Below, piece by piece: positions 17,852-25,636 of a stretch of DNA of 64,000 nt. The stretch covers positions 124,001-188,000 of the forward strand of contig JASGKY010000024.1 of the NCBI GenBank assembly GCA_049840435.1. Direction: 5' to 3'. The first letter of the stretch is position 1, and every line of letters starts with the position of its first letter. Source of the stretch: JADLHS01 sp049840435. GTDB lineage: Bacteria > Verrucomicrobiota > Verrucomicrobiia > Limisphaerales > JADLHS01. The notes under the pieces were generated by a model. The model saw only the letters and a program-made list of their open reading frames with translations, was not told the origin of the DNA and did no database searches. Both the position numbers and the translations under genes were made by a program.

Positions 17852-18559
17852 CTAGTCCGCTTTGCCTTCGGAGAGCACAGCGGGTTTTGCCTCTTGGCCA
17901 TAAAGGCCGCGATTGTTCTGGTTGAACTCGAATTTCAGGTCCACGTTGAGATCTTGCAGGGTGATGAGTTTCCAGCGGATGGGAACGAACACCTCACGGT
18001 TGTCGCGTTTGATTTTCTCTAGTTCAAAAGCCAGCAGCAGGTGCAAGGCGTCTCGCGTGACCTTGGGATTCTCCGACGGGGAAAAATAGAACGAGCGTTG
18101 CGTTGTGTTCACAGTGTCGGCGCTGTAAGTCTTCAACTCCAGATAACACGGCACTGCGCCCGTGATTTCCACGTCGGGATAACCGGTGCTTTGGGCGCGA
18201 CCGCTGGCGGTTACGGGCGTTTGGGCGACCAGCCCGGCGGTTTTCAACGCGGCTTTGACGAAGGTTTCCATGTGGTTGCCTGCCTCATTGGCGCGAGCGG
18301 TGAACAAGCCGGCGGCGTGAGCGTTGGTCAATGCGGCCTCGGCCGCAGCGGTCAGGTGTTGGAAGAGTTCACGATGCGCGACATTGTTGGTGTCGAAGTC
18401 GAGCAGGCGATGTTGTGTCGTGGCTCGGATGACTTCTTTGAAAGGGATTTGCTTTGCGGGTTTGGTGAGTTCTGCGAGAGCAGCAGTTGTCGTGTTCGTG
18501 GCAGCCCGGACGGTGGCACTGGTTGCGAGGGCAGCGAGAATGAGCAACAGGCGATTCAT
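17852..18559 (-). CDS. Exported PD-(D/E)xK nuclease-like protein beside methyltransferase
   Basis: A 235-residue protein. Residues 1-20 (MNRLLLILAALATSATVRAA) look like a cleavable signal peptide. The C-terminal half carries a candidate nuclease centre: YPDVEITG then CYLELKTY, matching PD-x(n)-(E)xK spacing, followed by QRSFYFSPSENPKVTRDALH. Its ATG overlaps the methyltransferase TGA (ATGA at 18559-18556), so the two are coupled like a restriction-modification pair. A signal peptide is odd for a restriction enzyme, which would act in the cytoplasm. It may instead be a periplasmic nuclease or carry a mis-set start. The function is an inference from motif and neighbour only. Confidence 0.6.
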   Translation of the reverse strand: MNRLLLILAALATSATVRAATNTTTAALAELTKPAKQIPFKEVIRATTQHRLLDFDTNNVAHRELFQHLTAAAEAALTNAHAAGLFTARANEAGNHMETFVKAALKTAGLVAQTPVTASGRAQSTGYPDVEITGAVPCYLELKTYSADTVNTTQRSFYFSPSENPKVTRDALHLLLAFELEKIKRDNREVFVPIRWKLITLQDLNVDLKFEFNQNNRGLYGQEAKPAVLSEGKAD

Positions 18560-19864
18560 GGTTTGCGGAACAGCACGATGCGATTGGTGTTCGTCCCTTT
18601 GCTCATGTTGGCCACGCCCCAGCAGTTGGCGGTCTTGGTGAATTTCTGGTCGTTGATGAGCACCAGGTACAGGATCGAGTCCTGCCGTGACGCCGCAAGG
18701 CAGCACGGTTTCTTCCAGCTTGGTTTTGCCCGCGTGAACTTCGCCGACTTCAAACGCCACGTGTCCGCCGGGTTTCAGCACGCGCTGCAATTCGTGGAAC
18801 ACCCCGGTCATGGCGGCGGCCCAGGCGTTGAGCTTTCGGGGCACGGTGAGCGCGACGGATGCCGGATCAATGCCAAGAAACCAGCAGCGCAGCCAGTTGT
18901 CGTCGGCGTATTGGACGACATCGAGAAACGGCGGCGACGTGACAACGAGCGACACGGAATTGGCGGGTAATTTGCGTGTGGCCGCAGCGGGGCAATTGGT
19001 AAAGCGCGCCTGATCCGTCACGGTGTTCAACGTGCGCCGCACCTCGGGTGTGGCATCGCGGAGAAGCTGCTTGGATTTTTTGAGGATGAGCTTAGCGACG
19101 TCGCGGCGGGGCGGTTTTTGGTTTCGTTTGGCGTTGATCTTCCGTTGCGACGCGACGCTGACGGCTTGGTTGGGCGGCAGCGTGTAAACAGAGAAGAATC
19201 CTGGCGAATGGCCGGTGAGCCGGTTCAACGCCACCATGCGAATCCACGCGTCTAGTGTTGGAGTGTCGGCTGCCGTATCGGCTCGCCGTTTACTGCGACG
19301 GGCCGGGGTTGTGCTCGGTGCGTTGAGAAAATGTTTCTTCAACGCGCAGATTTCGCGAAGCGTTTCCGGGTGATAAAACGCCAGCAGGTCTTTTGGAAAT
19401 TCGTCGTGGTCGGTCAGGTCAATCTCGCCCAATCGGGCTGCAATTTGTTCCAACGTTGGTGGGCGTAGTCGCGGTTGGGTAAACGTGAGACTGAGCGGAT
19501 TGATGTCGTTGCCCCATGGTACACGCCCGAGCAGCGCGGCTTCCACGGGCGTCGTGCCCCGGCCCATGAATGGATCATAAACAACGTCACCGGGCCGCGT
19601 GAGCCGTTCGATGAAAAAGCGCGGAAGCTGCGGCTTGAAGCAGGCACGATAGGAAACTTCATGCAGCGAACTGGCTTGGCGTTGCTTGGCGGTCCAGAAT
19701 TCGTTGACGAAGGTGGAAGTGCGTTGTTGCGCGCCGTTTGTGGAACGAAAGGTCGTCGTGATCTTGCGTGTGGGCAGGCCGAATTCGCGGAACGCCGCAA
19801 TCTCCGCCAGGTAACCGCGGGCTTTGCGGCGTCCGGATTTAAGAGTTGAAAGTGATGCGGCCAT
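18556..19864 (-). pseudogene. DNA methyltransferase (N4/N6 type), one frameshift
   Basis: An amino-methyltransferase of about 435 residues. SAM-binding motif VVYDPFMGRGTTPVEAALLG is near residue 90 and the catalytic motif is LVVTSPPFLDVVQYADDN. This is followed by RVLKPGGHVAFEVGEV. After GLDPV one extra base near 18666-18667 shifts the frame; the C-terminus resumes as LVLINDQKFTKTANCWGV and ends TNTNRIVLFRKP with TGA at 18556. Motif I before motif IV and TSPPF suggest an exocyclic-amino enzyme; the target site is unreadable. The ATG at 19864 (MAASLSTLKS) is preferred over 20011. As sequenced the last ~55 residues are replaced and translation runs into the next gene. Confidence 0.8.
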
Positions 19865-20116
19865 GTTGCGAGCGCGGGCAGGTAAACAAGTCTCCCGGTC
19901 GCGGGCAAGTCGCGAAGCATAATCGTCGCATTGGTGGCCAAAAAAAATCCTCGCCGCTGCAGGGGGCTTCCGCTTAACTGCCGGGGAAACCAGACGTGCG
20001 GCGGGCATCATTCTAATCGAAACGGGACGCAGTTTTTCGATTCACCTTGACCCCTCCCCCTGCATACACTGCAGGCAACGATTCGGTCTCAGACAAGTTA
20101 CGTTTTTGCAGCAAAC

Positions 20117-20765
20117 ATGGCATGGCCAGCACAATTACAATCGGCTGACGCAGGGCCCGCGCTCGGGTGGGCCGTGGGCGCGTACGCGTTGGGCTGCTTT
20201 GCCACGGGCTATTACTTGGTGCGGGCGCGGACCCCGCCAGGACATCCGCGAACTCGGCAGCGGCAGCATCGGCGCGCGTAACGTCGGTCGCATCCTCGGT
20301 CGCAGTGGCTTTTTCCTGACGCTGCTCGGCGACTTCTGCAAAGGCGCATTCGCCGTCCTCGCGGCCCGACATTTTTCCAGCAATGACCTCTTTGCCGCCG
20401 TCGCGATGTTGTTCGTCGTGATCGGGCATATCTGGCCGATCCAACTGAGCTTTCGCGGGGGGAAGGGAATCGCCGCTTCCTTGGGCGCACTGCTGGTTTT
20501 TGATTATCAACTCGCGCTGACATACGCCGCCGCGTTCGCCATCGGCTTCGCCTTCCTGCGCCGGACGACTGTGCCGGGCTTGCTGGCGTATCTTGTTCTG
20601 CCCTTCGTCAGTTATTGGCTGCATCACAATCATTTTGAAGCCACCACATTCGCGACACTCGCGGCGCTGGTGTTCTTCGCCCACCGACAGAATCTGCTCG
20701 AGGAATTTCCAGCGCTGGCCGCACGGCGCGGATTGACCGCCAAACCACATCAAACCAAATCATGA
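20117..20765 (+). pseudogene. plsY: PlsY-type glycerol-3-phosphate acyltransferase, one frameshift
   Basis: A polytopic membrane enzyme that moves an acyl group from acyl-phosphate to glycerol-3-phosphate, the first step of phospholipid synthesis. The N-terminus from ATG 20117 reads YALGCFATGYYLVRAR in one frame. One extra base in ACCCCGCC (20231-20238) moves to QDIRELGSGSIGARNVGRIL, FRGGKGIAASLGALL and FFAHRQN, the three PlsY motifs, although the usual GNIGATN is GSIGARN here. The TGA overlaps the ATG of the next gene (ATGA at 20762-20765). plsY is normally essential where PlsX/PlsY is used, so an assembly indel is more likely than loss. Confidence 0.8.
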
Positions 20766-22408
20766 GCCAACCTCGCTCCTCCCTCGTGTTCAAGTTCGCT
20801 TCCGAAGACTGGGAGTTTGAACTCATTCACCGGCTGAACTACCGCACGTTTGTGGAGGAAATTCCGCAGCACCAAGCCTCCCCGACACACCGGCTCGTGG
20901 ACAAGTTTCACGCCGAGAACACCTATCTCATCTGTCTCCAAGATCGGAAAGTGGTTGGCATGTTGGCCGCGCGCGGCAATCGCCCGTTCTCGCTTGATCA
21001 AAAAGTTCCCGACCTCGACACGCATCTGCCCAAGGGCCGCACGGTCTGTGAAATCCGTTTGCTGGCGATTGATAAAAAATTTCGCGGCTCACGCGGCGGC
21101 CAGATTCTCTCCGGCTTGCTGGCGTTGCTCTGGCAGCATGGCGTCGAACGTGGCTACGATCTCGCGATCATCTCCGGCACGATGCGGCAATTGCGCTTGT
21201 ATCAACACCTCGGCTTCGTGCCGTTCGGGCCGGTGGTCGGCACGGGCGATGCGCAATTTCAGCCGATGTATGTCACGCTCGAAACCTTCGAGGTGACGGC
21301 GCGCGAATTTCTCCGCAACGCTCCGGCGAAATCATTTCAGCCGAGCGCGGTCAATTTCCTCCCTGGCCCGGTGACGGTGCGGCGCGAAGTGCGCCGTGCT
21401 TTCGAGCAAGCGCCGGAATCGCATCGTGGCGACAGCTTCAAGCAGGATTTTCAGCAGACCAAGAAGTTGTTGTGCGACCTGACCAACGCCACGGGCGCGG
21501 AATTGCTCTTCGGTTCCGGCACGCTCGCCAACGACATGATCGGCGCGCAACTCTCCTTGCTGCCGGGGCAGGGCATCGTGCTGAGCAATGGCGAATTCGG
21601 CCAGCGTCTCGCCGACCAAGCCCGCCGGTTCAAGCTGAACTTTGAGCACCTTGAATTTGAGCGCGGGGCGGCGCTGAATCTCGATGCATTGCGCGAACGG
21701 CTTTCCAAAGTCACCGCGCCCACTTGGGTTTGGGCCGTGCATTGCGAGACTTCCACGGGTGTTGTCAATGACCTCGCTGCGTTGAAGGAACTTTGCGCCC
21801 AACGCGGCGTGAAGCTCTGCCTCGATTGCATGAGCAGCATCGGCACGTTGCTGGTGGATTTGAGCGGCGTGTATCTCGCCTCCTGCGCGAGTGGCAAAGG
21901 ACTGCGCTCCTATCCGGGCGTCTCGATGGTGTTCTATAATCATCCCGTCGCGCCGGCGGAAGATCGGTTGCCACGTTATCTCGACCTCGGTTACTACGCG
22001 CATCAAGAAGGCATTCCGTTCACCTTCTCCTCAAATCTGCTGCACGCGCTCCACGCCGCCGTGCGGGGTGTGAAGTGGGACAAACGCTTTGCAGAATTGG
22101 TGGAAACCTCCGCGTGGTTGCGCGCGAAGCTGACCGAATCCGGCTTCGACCTCGTTGGTGGGAACGCGACCCTGTCTCCGGCGGTGATCACGATCCAGTT
22201 GCCGGCGGCGTTGAACTCCGTCACCGTCGGCAACTTGATGAAAGAGTCCGGCTTCCTGCTCAGTTGCAACAGCGACTATCTCCGCAAGCAGAACTGGATT
22301 CAGATCTGTCTGATGGGCGAAATCGCCCGCGAGAAAGTCGTGGCGTTGACGAATGCGTTGCAGCGGGTGTGCAAGCTGGAGCCGAAGGTGGCGGCAATCT
22401 CAGTTTAA
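20762..22408 (+). CDS. Fusion of GNAT-type N-acyltransferase and class V aminotransferase
   Basis: A 548-residue two-domain protein. Residues 1-185 resemble FeeM/exosortase-associated acyltransferases of the GNAT fold: HRLVDKFHAENTYLI, VCEIRLLAIDKKFRGSRGG, RQLRLYQHLGFVPFGP. Residues about 195-540 are a fold-type I PLP enzyme of class V (alanine-glyoxylate / 2-aminoethylphosphonate transaminase type): VNFLPGPVTVRREVRRAF, LFGSGTLANDMIGAQ, CETSTGVVNDL, CLDCMSSIG and the probable PLP lysine in ASGKGLRSYPGVSM. It overlaps plsY by four bases, suggesting co-translation and an acylated amino-lipid product. This pathway role is inference; the domains are clear. Confidence 0.82.
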   Translation: MSQPRSSLVFKFASEDWEFELIHRLNYRTFVEEIPQHQASPTHRLVDKFHAENTYLICLQDRKVVGMLAARGNRPFSLDQKVPDLDTHLPKGRTVCEIRLLAIDKKFRGSRGGQILSGLLALLWQHGVERGYDLAIISGTMRQLRLYQHLGFVPFGPVVGTGDAQFQPMYVTLETFEVTAREFLRNAPAKSFQPSAVNFLPGPVTVRREVRRAFEQAPESHRGDSFKQDFQQTKKLLCDLTNATGAELLFGSGTLANDMIGAQLSLLPGQGIVLSNGEFGQRLADQARRFKLNFEHLEFERGAALNLDALRERLSKVTAPTWVWAVHCETSTGVVNDLAALKELCAQRGVKLCLDCMSSIGTLLVDLSGVYLASCASGKGLRSYPGVSMVFYNHPVAPAEDRLPRYLDLGYYAHQEGIPFTFSSNLLHALHAAVRGVKWDKRFAELVETSAWLRAKLTESGFDLVGGNATLSPAVITIQLPAALNSVTVGNLMKESGFLLSCNSDYLRKQNWIQICLMGEIAREKVVALTNALQRVCKLEPKVAAISV

Positions 22409-22434
22409 CGGAGCGCTGAACGGGGCTCGCACGC

Positions 22435-22767
22435 ATGAGAGCGCGAAAGTGGATCGCTGGTTTTGTAGTCATAGGTGTGGCGCTTGCTGTGACCTTAATG
22501 CTCTTGCGGCGACCCAAAGGCGAAGAGTATCGCCGTTATTCGAGTCCAGATGGTCGGTTTCAGATCGTCGTGTTTCGCATCCCGACTGCTTTCGCAAGGC
22601 CGGGTGGGAGTTCCGATGCTCCGGGTTATTTTCGGTTGCTCGACGCGCATACAGGTAAGGTTTTGCGTGAGCAAGAAGTTGAGATGGTTCAATTGGTGGA
22701 TCAAATCGAGTGGTCAGCCACCAATGTTGAGGTTCGACTTTTAGCTGATTGGAGTTTGCCGAAATGA
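22435..22767 (+). CDS. Small membrane-anchored protein, unknown function
   Basis: A 110-residue protein with one N-terminal TM helix (WIAGFVVIGVALAVTLMLL) and a small extracytoplasmic domain. The domain has SSPDGRFQIVVFRIP, SDAPGYFRLLDAHTGKVL and MVQLVDQIEWSATNVEV. The 'PDG..Q..V.R.P ... GYVRL.D..TG..L' pattern recurs in uncharacterised proteins of several phyla. It starts 27 bases after the fusion gene and could belong to the same transcript. No function assigned. Confidence 0.65.
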   Translation: MRARKWIAGFVVIGVALAVTLMLLRRPKGEEYRRYSSPDGRFQIVVFRIPTAFARPGGSSDAPGYFRLLDAHTGKVLREQEVEMVQLVDQIEWSATNVEVRLLADWSLPK

Positions 22768-22848
22768 CGCTGGCTAACCAGATTGCCATAGCGAATCGCT
22801 GGGCCATCGGCTGCGCCGAACCTCACCGGCAGGAATAAAGGAAAACAC

Positions 22849-23025
22849 ATGGACAAAGTCACGCGATACGAATGGCACGGGAGTTGGCTGATCTTGACGT
22901 TGTTGGGATTCTTTGTGATCACCATTCCAGTCGGGATCGTATATTTCATGACGCATCTCTTGAAGATTGAGACGCAGGTTGCCGATGGCGCGAAGCTGTC
23001 GGACTATTTGCACGCACGAAAGTGA
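22849..23025 (+). CDS. 58-residue single-pass membrane protein
   Basis: A short frame with a good ribosome site (AAAGGA six bases before the ATG). It encodes a charged start (MDKVTRYEWHG), one strongly hydrophobic TM helix (WLILTLLGFFVITIPVGIVY) and a short soluble tail ending DYLHARK. It lies 81 bases after the preceding small gene on the same strand. Function unknown; coding is supported by the ribosome site and the clean helix. Confidence 0.55.
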   Translation: MDKVTRYEWHGSWLILTLLGFFVITIPVGIVYFMTHLLKIETQVADGAKLSDYLHARK

Positions 23026-23084
23026 GTGCGGGAGTCGTTGCCGCTTGAGCAAAGGACGTCTTGCGTTGTCTCCAGCCGTAAAGA

Positions 23085-23459
23085 TCAAGCGCCTGATTTC
23101 ATCGGCCAGTTGGCGGTGACGAGTCCTTTGTAGCCGCCGATGAGCGAAGTGACATTCTTGTAACCCATCTTCTGCGCGGCATCGCAGGTGAGCGCGGAGC
23201 GGAAGCCGCCGCCGCAATACATGATGATCTCGGCATTCTTGTCCGGGTAAAGCATCTCCAGGTCGCGCTCGAAAATCCCTTTGCCCAGATGCACGGCTTC
23301 CGCCGCATGACCAGCGGTCCACTCATGATCTTCGCGCACGTCTATCAGGAGTGCCTTGGGGTTGGCCGTCAGCCGGGCGCGGGCGTCGGCGATGCTGACT
23401 TCCTTGATGCGTTGCTTGGCGTCGTTGACGAGCGCGAGAAATCCGGGTGAATGATCCAT
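23085..23459 (-). CDS. Rhodanese-like sulfurtransferase
   Basis: A 124-residue single rhodanese domain, cytoplasmic. ALLIDVREDHEWTAGHAAEA is the CH2A-like signature. The active-site loop is YCGGGFRSAL, with Cys as persulfide carrier and Arg next to it. GYKNVTSLIGGYKGLVTANW completes the fold. Such proteins move sulfane sulfur or detoxify cyanide/sulfide; the acceptor is unknown. It converges with the small membrane gene at 23025. Confidence 0.88.
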   Translation of the reverse strand: MDHSPGFLALVNDAKQRIKEVSIADARARLTANPKALLIDVREDHEWTAGHAAEAVHLGKGIFERDLEMLYPDKNAEIIMYCGGGFRSALTCDAAQKMGYKNVTSLIGGYKGLVTANWPMKSGA

Positions 23460-23521
23460 GTAGGCAAAGTAAGCAGAGCAGCAGAGCGGTCAAACAAATT
23501 TCCAGTATTGCTGGCAGAGAC

Positions 23522-24187
23522 TCACTTATCCGTTTCCAACGGAAATCGCAGCACGTTCAGCACGACATGGCCGGAGGCCCAGATGTCATCGAGAAATTTG
23601 TCCACGTTCTCGCCCGCTACTCGCACCACGCACTCGGGGCGATTATCCTGTTCGGCGGAAATCAAGCTGACCACGCGCATGCCGCGTTTGCGCGCTAGTT
23701 GACCGATGAAACTGAACACATCTTCGTCCCGGGAGACATCGAACGTGATACGCACGCCCTTGCCCGGGAGGGACAGCAAGCTGACGATGGCGCGAAAAAT
23801 ATCTGATTCGGTGATGAGCCCGACCATGTGGCCTTCGTGCAGGACGGGCAAGGCGCCGATCTTCCGGTCGCGCATGGTGGCGGCAGCTTCCTCGATGGGC
23901 GTGGCCGGGGTGACGGTTTCGGTTTCGCGTTCCATGATTTCCCCGACGGTCTGCGGCGCTTGCTTGGCATCCGGGGCTTCGACGGCGAAAGGATTCACGT
24001 CCGGCGGAAAAGCGTGCAAAATGTCCGAGGCGGAAACCATGCCGAGCAATCGAACCTCGTGACCGTGCGTTTCCGTGACGGGCAGCCGGCGCACCCGTTT
24101 GCGGGCCATGAGTGTCGCCGCATCGGCGACCGATTCGTTTGGGCCGATGGTTACTACGTTCCGTGTCATCCACATGCTGACGATCAT
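23522..24187 (-). CDS. CBS-CBS-ACT protein (AcuB-like)
   Basis: A 221-residue regulatory protein. CBS domain 1 is MWMTRNVVTIGPNESVADAA. CBS domain 2 is IMERETETVTPATPIEEAAA with IGALPVLHEGHMVGLITESD. The C-terminus is ACT-like (VRITFDVSRDEDVFSFIGQL). Tandem CBS domains bind adenine nucleotides, and this arrangement is known from AcuB of the acetoin locus, though no aco/acu genes are here. An AAGGG ribosome site precedes the ATG at 24187; a longer frame to 24334 exists but its extra N-terminus is not CBS-like. It diverges from proA. Confidence 0.8.
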   Translation of the reverse strand: MIVSMWMTRNVVTIGPNESVADAATLMARKRVRRLPVTETHGHEVRLLGMVSASDILHAFPPDVNPFAVEAPDAKQAPQTVGEIMERETETVTPATPIEEAAATMRDRKIGALPVLHEGHMVGLITESDIFRAIVSLLSLPGKGVRITFDVSRDEDVFSFIGQLARKRGMRVVSLISAEQDNRPECVVRVAGENVDKFLDDIWASGHVVLNVLRFPLETDK

Positions 24188-24295
24188 TTGAACCCTTTGG
24201 TTGAGCCGCTTTGCCATGAGCGAAGCGGCTTCCCGGCGCGGGGGCAAGCCAAGATTTACTTTTTCCAAGCCGCACTTTTGCGCTACGCTGGCGGC

Positions 24296-25582
24296 ATGAA
24301 TTTGTTGGAACAAATGACGCAATTGGCCAAACAAGCCAAGACCGCGTCGCGCGAACTCGCCAAGCTGACGACGGCAGAGAAGAACGCCATCCTCCTGGCG
24401 ATGGCCGATGCGCTGGAAGCCAATGCTGCCGCTATAAAGGATGCCAACGCGCTGGATATGGAATTTGGCGCTAAAGCCGGACTCTCCTCAGCGATGATCG
24501 ATCGCTTGAAGCTGGATGACAAACGCATCGCGGGCATGGCGAAGGGGCTGCGCGAAGTCGCGGCGCTGGCTGATCCGGTCGGGAGGGTTTTGGATGAGCG
24601 CACGCGGCCCAACGGTCTGAAGCTCCAGAAGATTTCCACGCCCATCGGCGTAGTGGTCATCATTTATGAGTCACGCCCCAACGTGACGGCGGACGCGGCG
24701 AGTTTGTGCTTCAAGTCTGGCAACGCGACGATTCTGCGCGGCGGCAAAGAAGCATTGAACTCAAATCAGTTCATTGCGAAGACGATGATTGCCGCCGGGC
24801 GCAAGGCGAATGCGGCTTTTCCCGAACACGCGATTCAAGTTGTGCCCACGGCGGAGCGCGAGGCGATCCCCGCGTTGCTGTCGCTCACGCAATACGTGGA
24901 CCTCTGCATGCCGCGCGGTGGGGAAGGCTTGATCCGTGCCGTGACCGAGTGCAGCAAAGTGCCGGTCATCAAACATTACAAGGGCGTGTGCCACGTGTTC
25001 GTGGATGCCGAAGCCGATTTGAAGATGGCCGAAGAGATCGTGTTGAACGCCAAAGTGCAGCGCCCCGGTGTTTGCAATGCGGTGGAGACATTGCTCGTGG
25101 ACAAAGCTGTCGCGAAAAGCTTTTTGCCGGCCATTGGCCTGCGGCTTGGCGAGAAGCAAGTGCAGCTACGCGTGGATGAGACGACGGAAATCGTCTTGAA
25201 ATCCGCCATTCCCAATCCGAAATCCGAGATCAAGCGTGCCAGTGAGCAAGATTGGTCCACCGAATACAACGATTACATCCTCAACGTCCGCGTCGTGGAT
25301 GGCGTGCGTGCGGCGATTGAGCACATCAATCACTACGGCTCGGCGCATTCAGACAGCATCGTCACGAAGAACGAGGCGCGGGCGAAGCAGTTCCTCGCCG
25401 AAGTAGATAGCGCGACGGTGTATTGGAATGCTTCGACACGTTTCACCGATGGTGGCGAGTTCGGTATGGGCGCGGAGATCGGCATCAGCACCGACAAGAT
25501 CGGCGCGCGCGGGCCGATGGGCTTGGAGGAATTGACGAGTTACAAGTGGCTCGGGTTTGGCGCGGGACAAATCCGCGGCTGA
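24296..25582 (+). CDS. proA: Gamma-glutamyl phosphate reductase, with repeat insertion
   Basis: A 428-residue ALDH-superfamily enzyme reducing gamma-glutamyl phosphate to the semialdehyde in proline synthesis. Motifs: GLKLQKISTPIGVVVIIYES, CFKSGNATILRGGKEA, MPRGGEGLIRAV, catalytic Cys in QRPGVCNAVETLLVD, and the C-terminal WNASTRFTDGGEFGMGAEIG. A short low-complexity stretch (LKSAIPNPKSEIKRASEQDW) interrupts the conserved sequence before TEYNDYILNVRVVDG. It coincides with a block of 7-bp units at 25200-25234. The ATG at 24296 matches the family start; the longer frame upstream is non-homologous. No proB nearby. Confidence 0.94.
   Translation: MNLLEQMTQLAKQAKTASRELAKLTTAEKNAILLAMADALEANAAAIKDANALDMEFGAKAGLSSAMIDRLKLDDKRIAGMAKGLREVAALADPVGRVLDERTRPNGLKLQKISTPIGVVVIIYESRPNVTADAASLCFKSGNATILRGGKEALNSNQFIAKTMIAAGRKANAAFPEHAIQVVPTAEREAIPALLSLTQYVDLCMPRGGEGLIRAVTECSKVPVIKHYKGVCHVFVDAEADLKMAEEIVLNAKVQRPGVCNAVETLLVDKAVAKSFLPAIGLRLGEKQVQLRVDETTEIVLKSAIPNPKSEIKRASEQDWSTEYNDYILNVRVVDGVRAAIEHINHYGSAHSDSIVTKNEARAKQFLAEVDSATVYWNASTRFTDGGEFGMGAEIGISTDKIGARGPMGLEELTSYKWLGFGAGQIRG
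25200..25234. repeat. 7-bp tandem units inside proA
   Basis: Units AATCCGC, CATTCCC, AATCCGA, AATCCGA, GATCAAG on the plus strand, translated as KSAIPNPKSEIK. The AATCCGA unit resembles the GAAATCC unit of the mnmE block at 37086-37120 in rotated phase. Confidence 0.7.
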
Positions 25583-25636
25583 TTTCGTGATGATTCCGGG
25601 CTGGTGCGGTCGGAGTCATTGGTGCAAAGGGAAACC

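Noticed and set aside
23828..24295. N-terminal extension of ProA over the CBS protein
   Set aside because: The extended residues have no similarity to ProA and lie antisense to a conserved CBS gene; the family start is the ATG at 24296.
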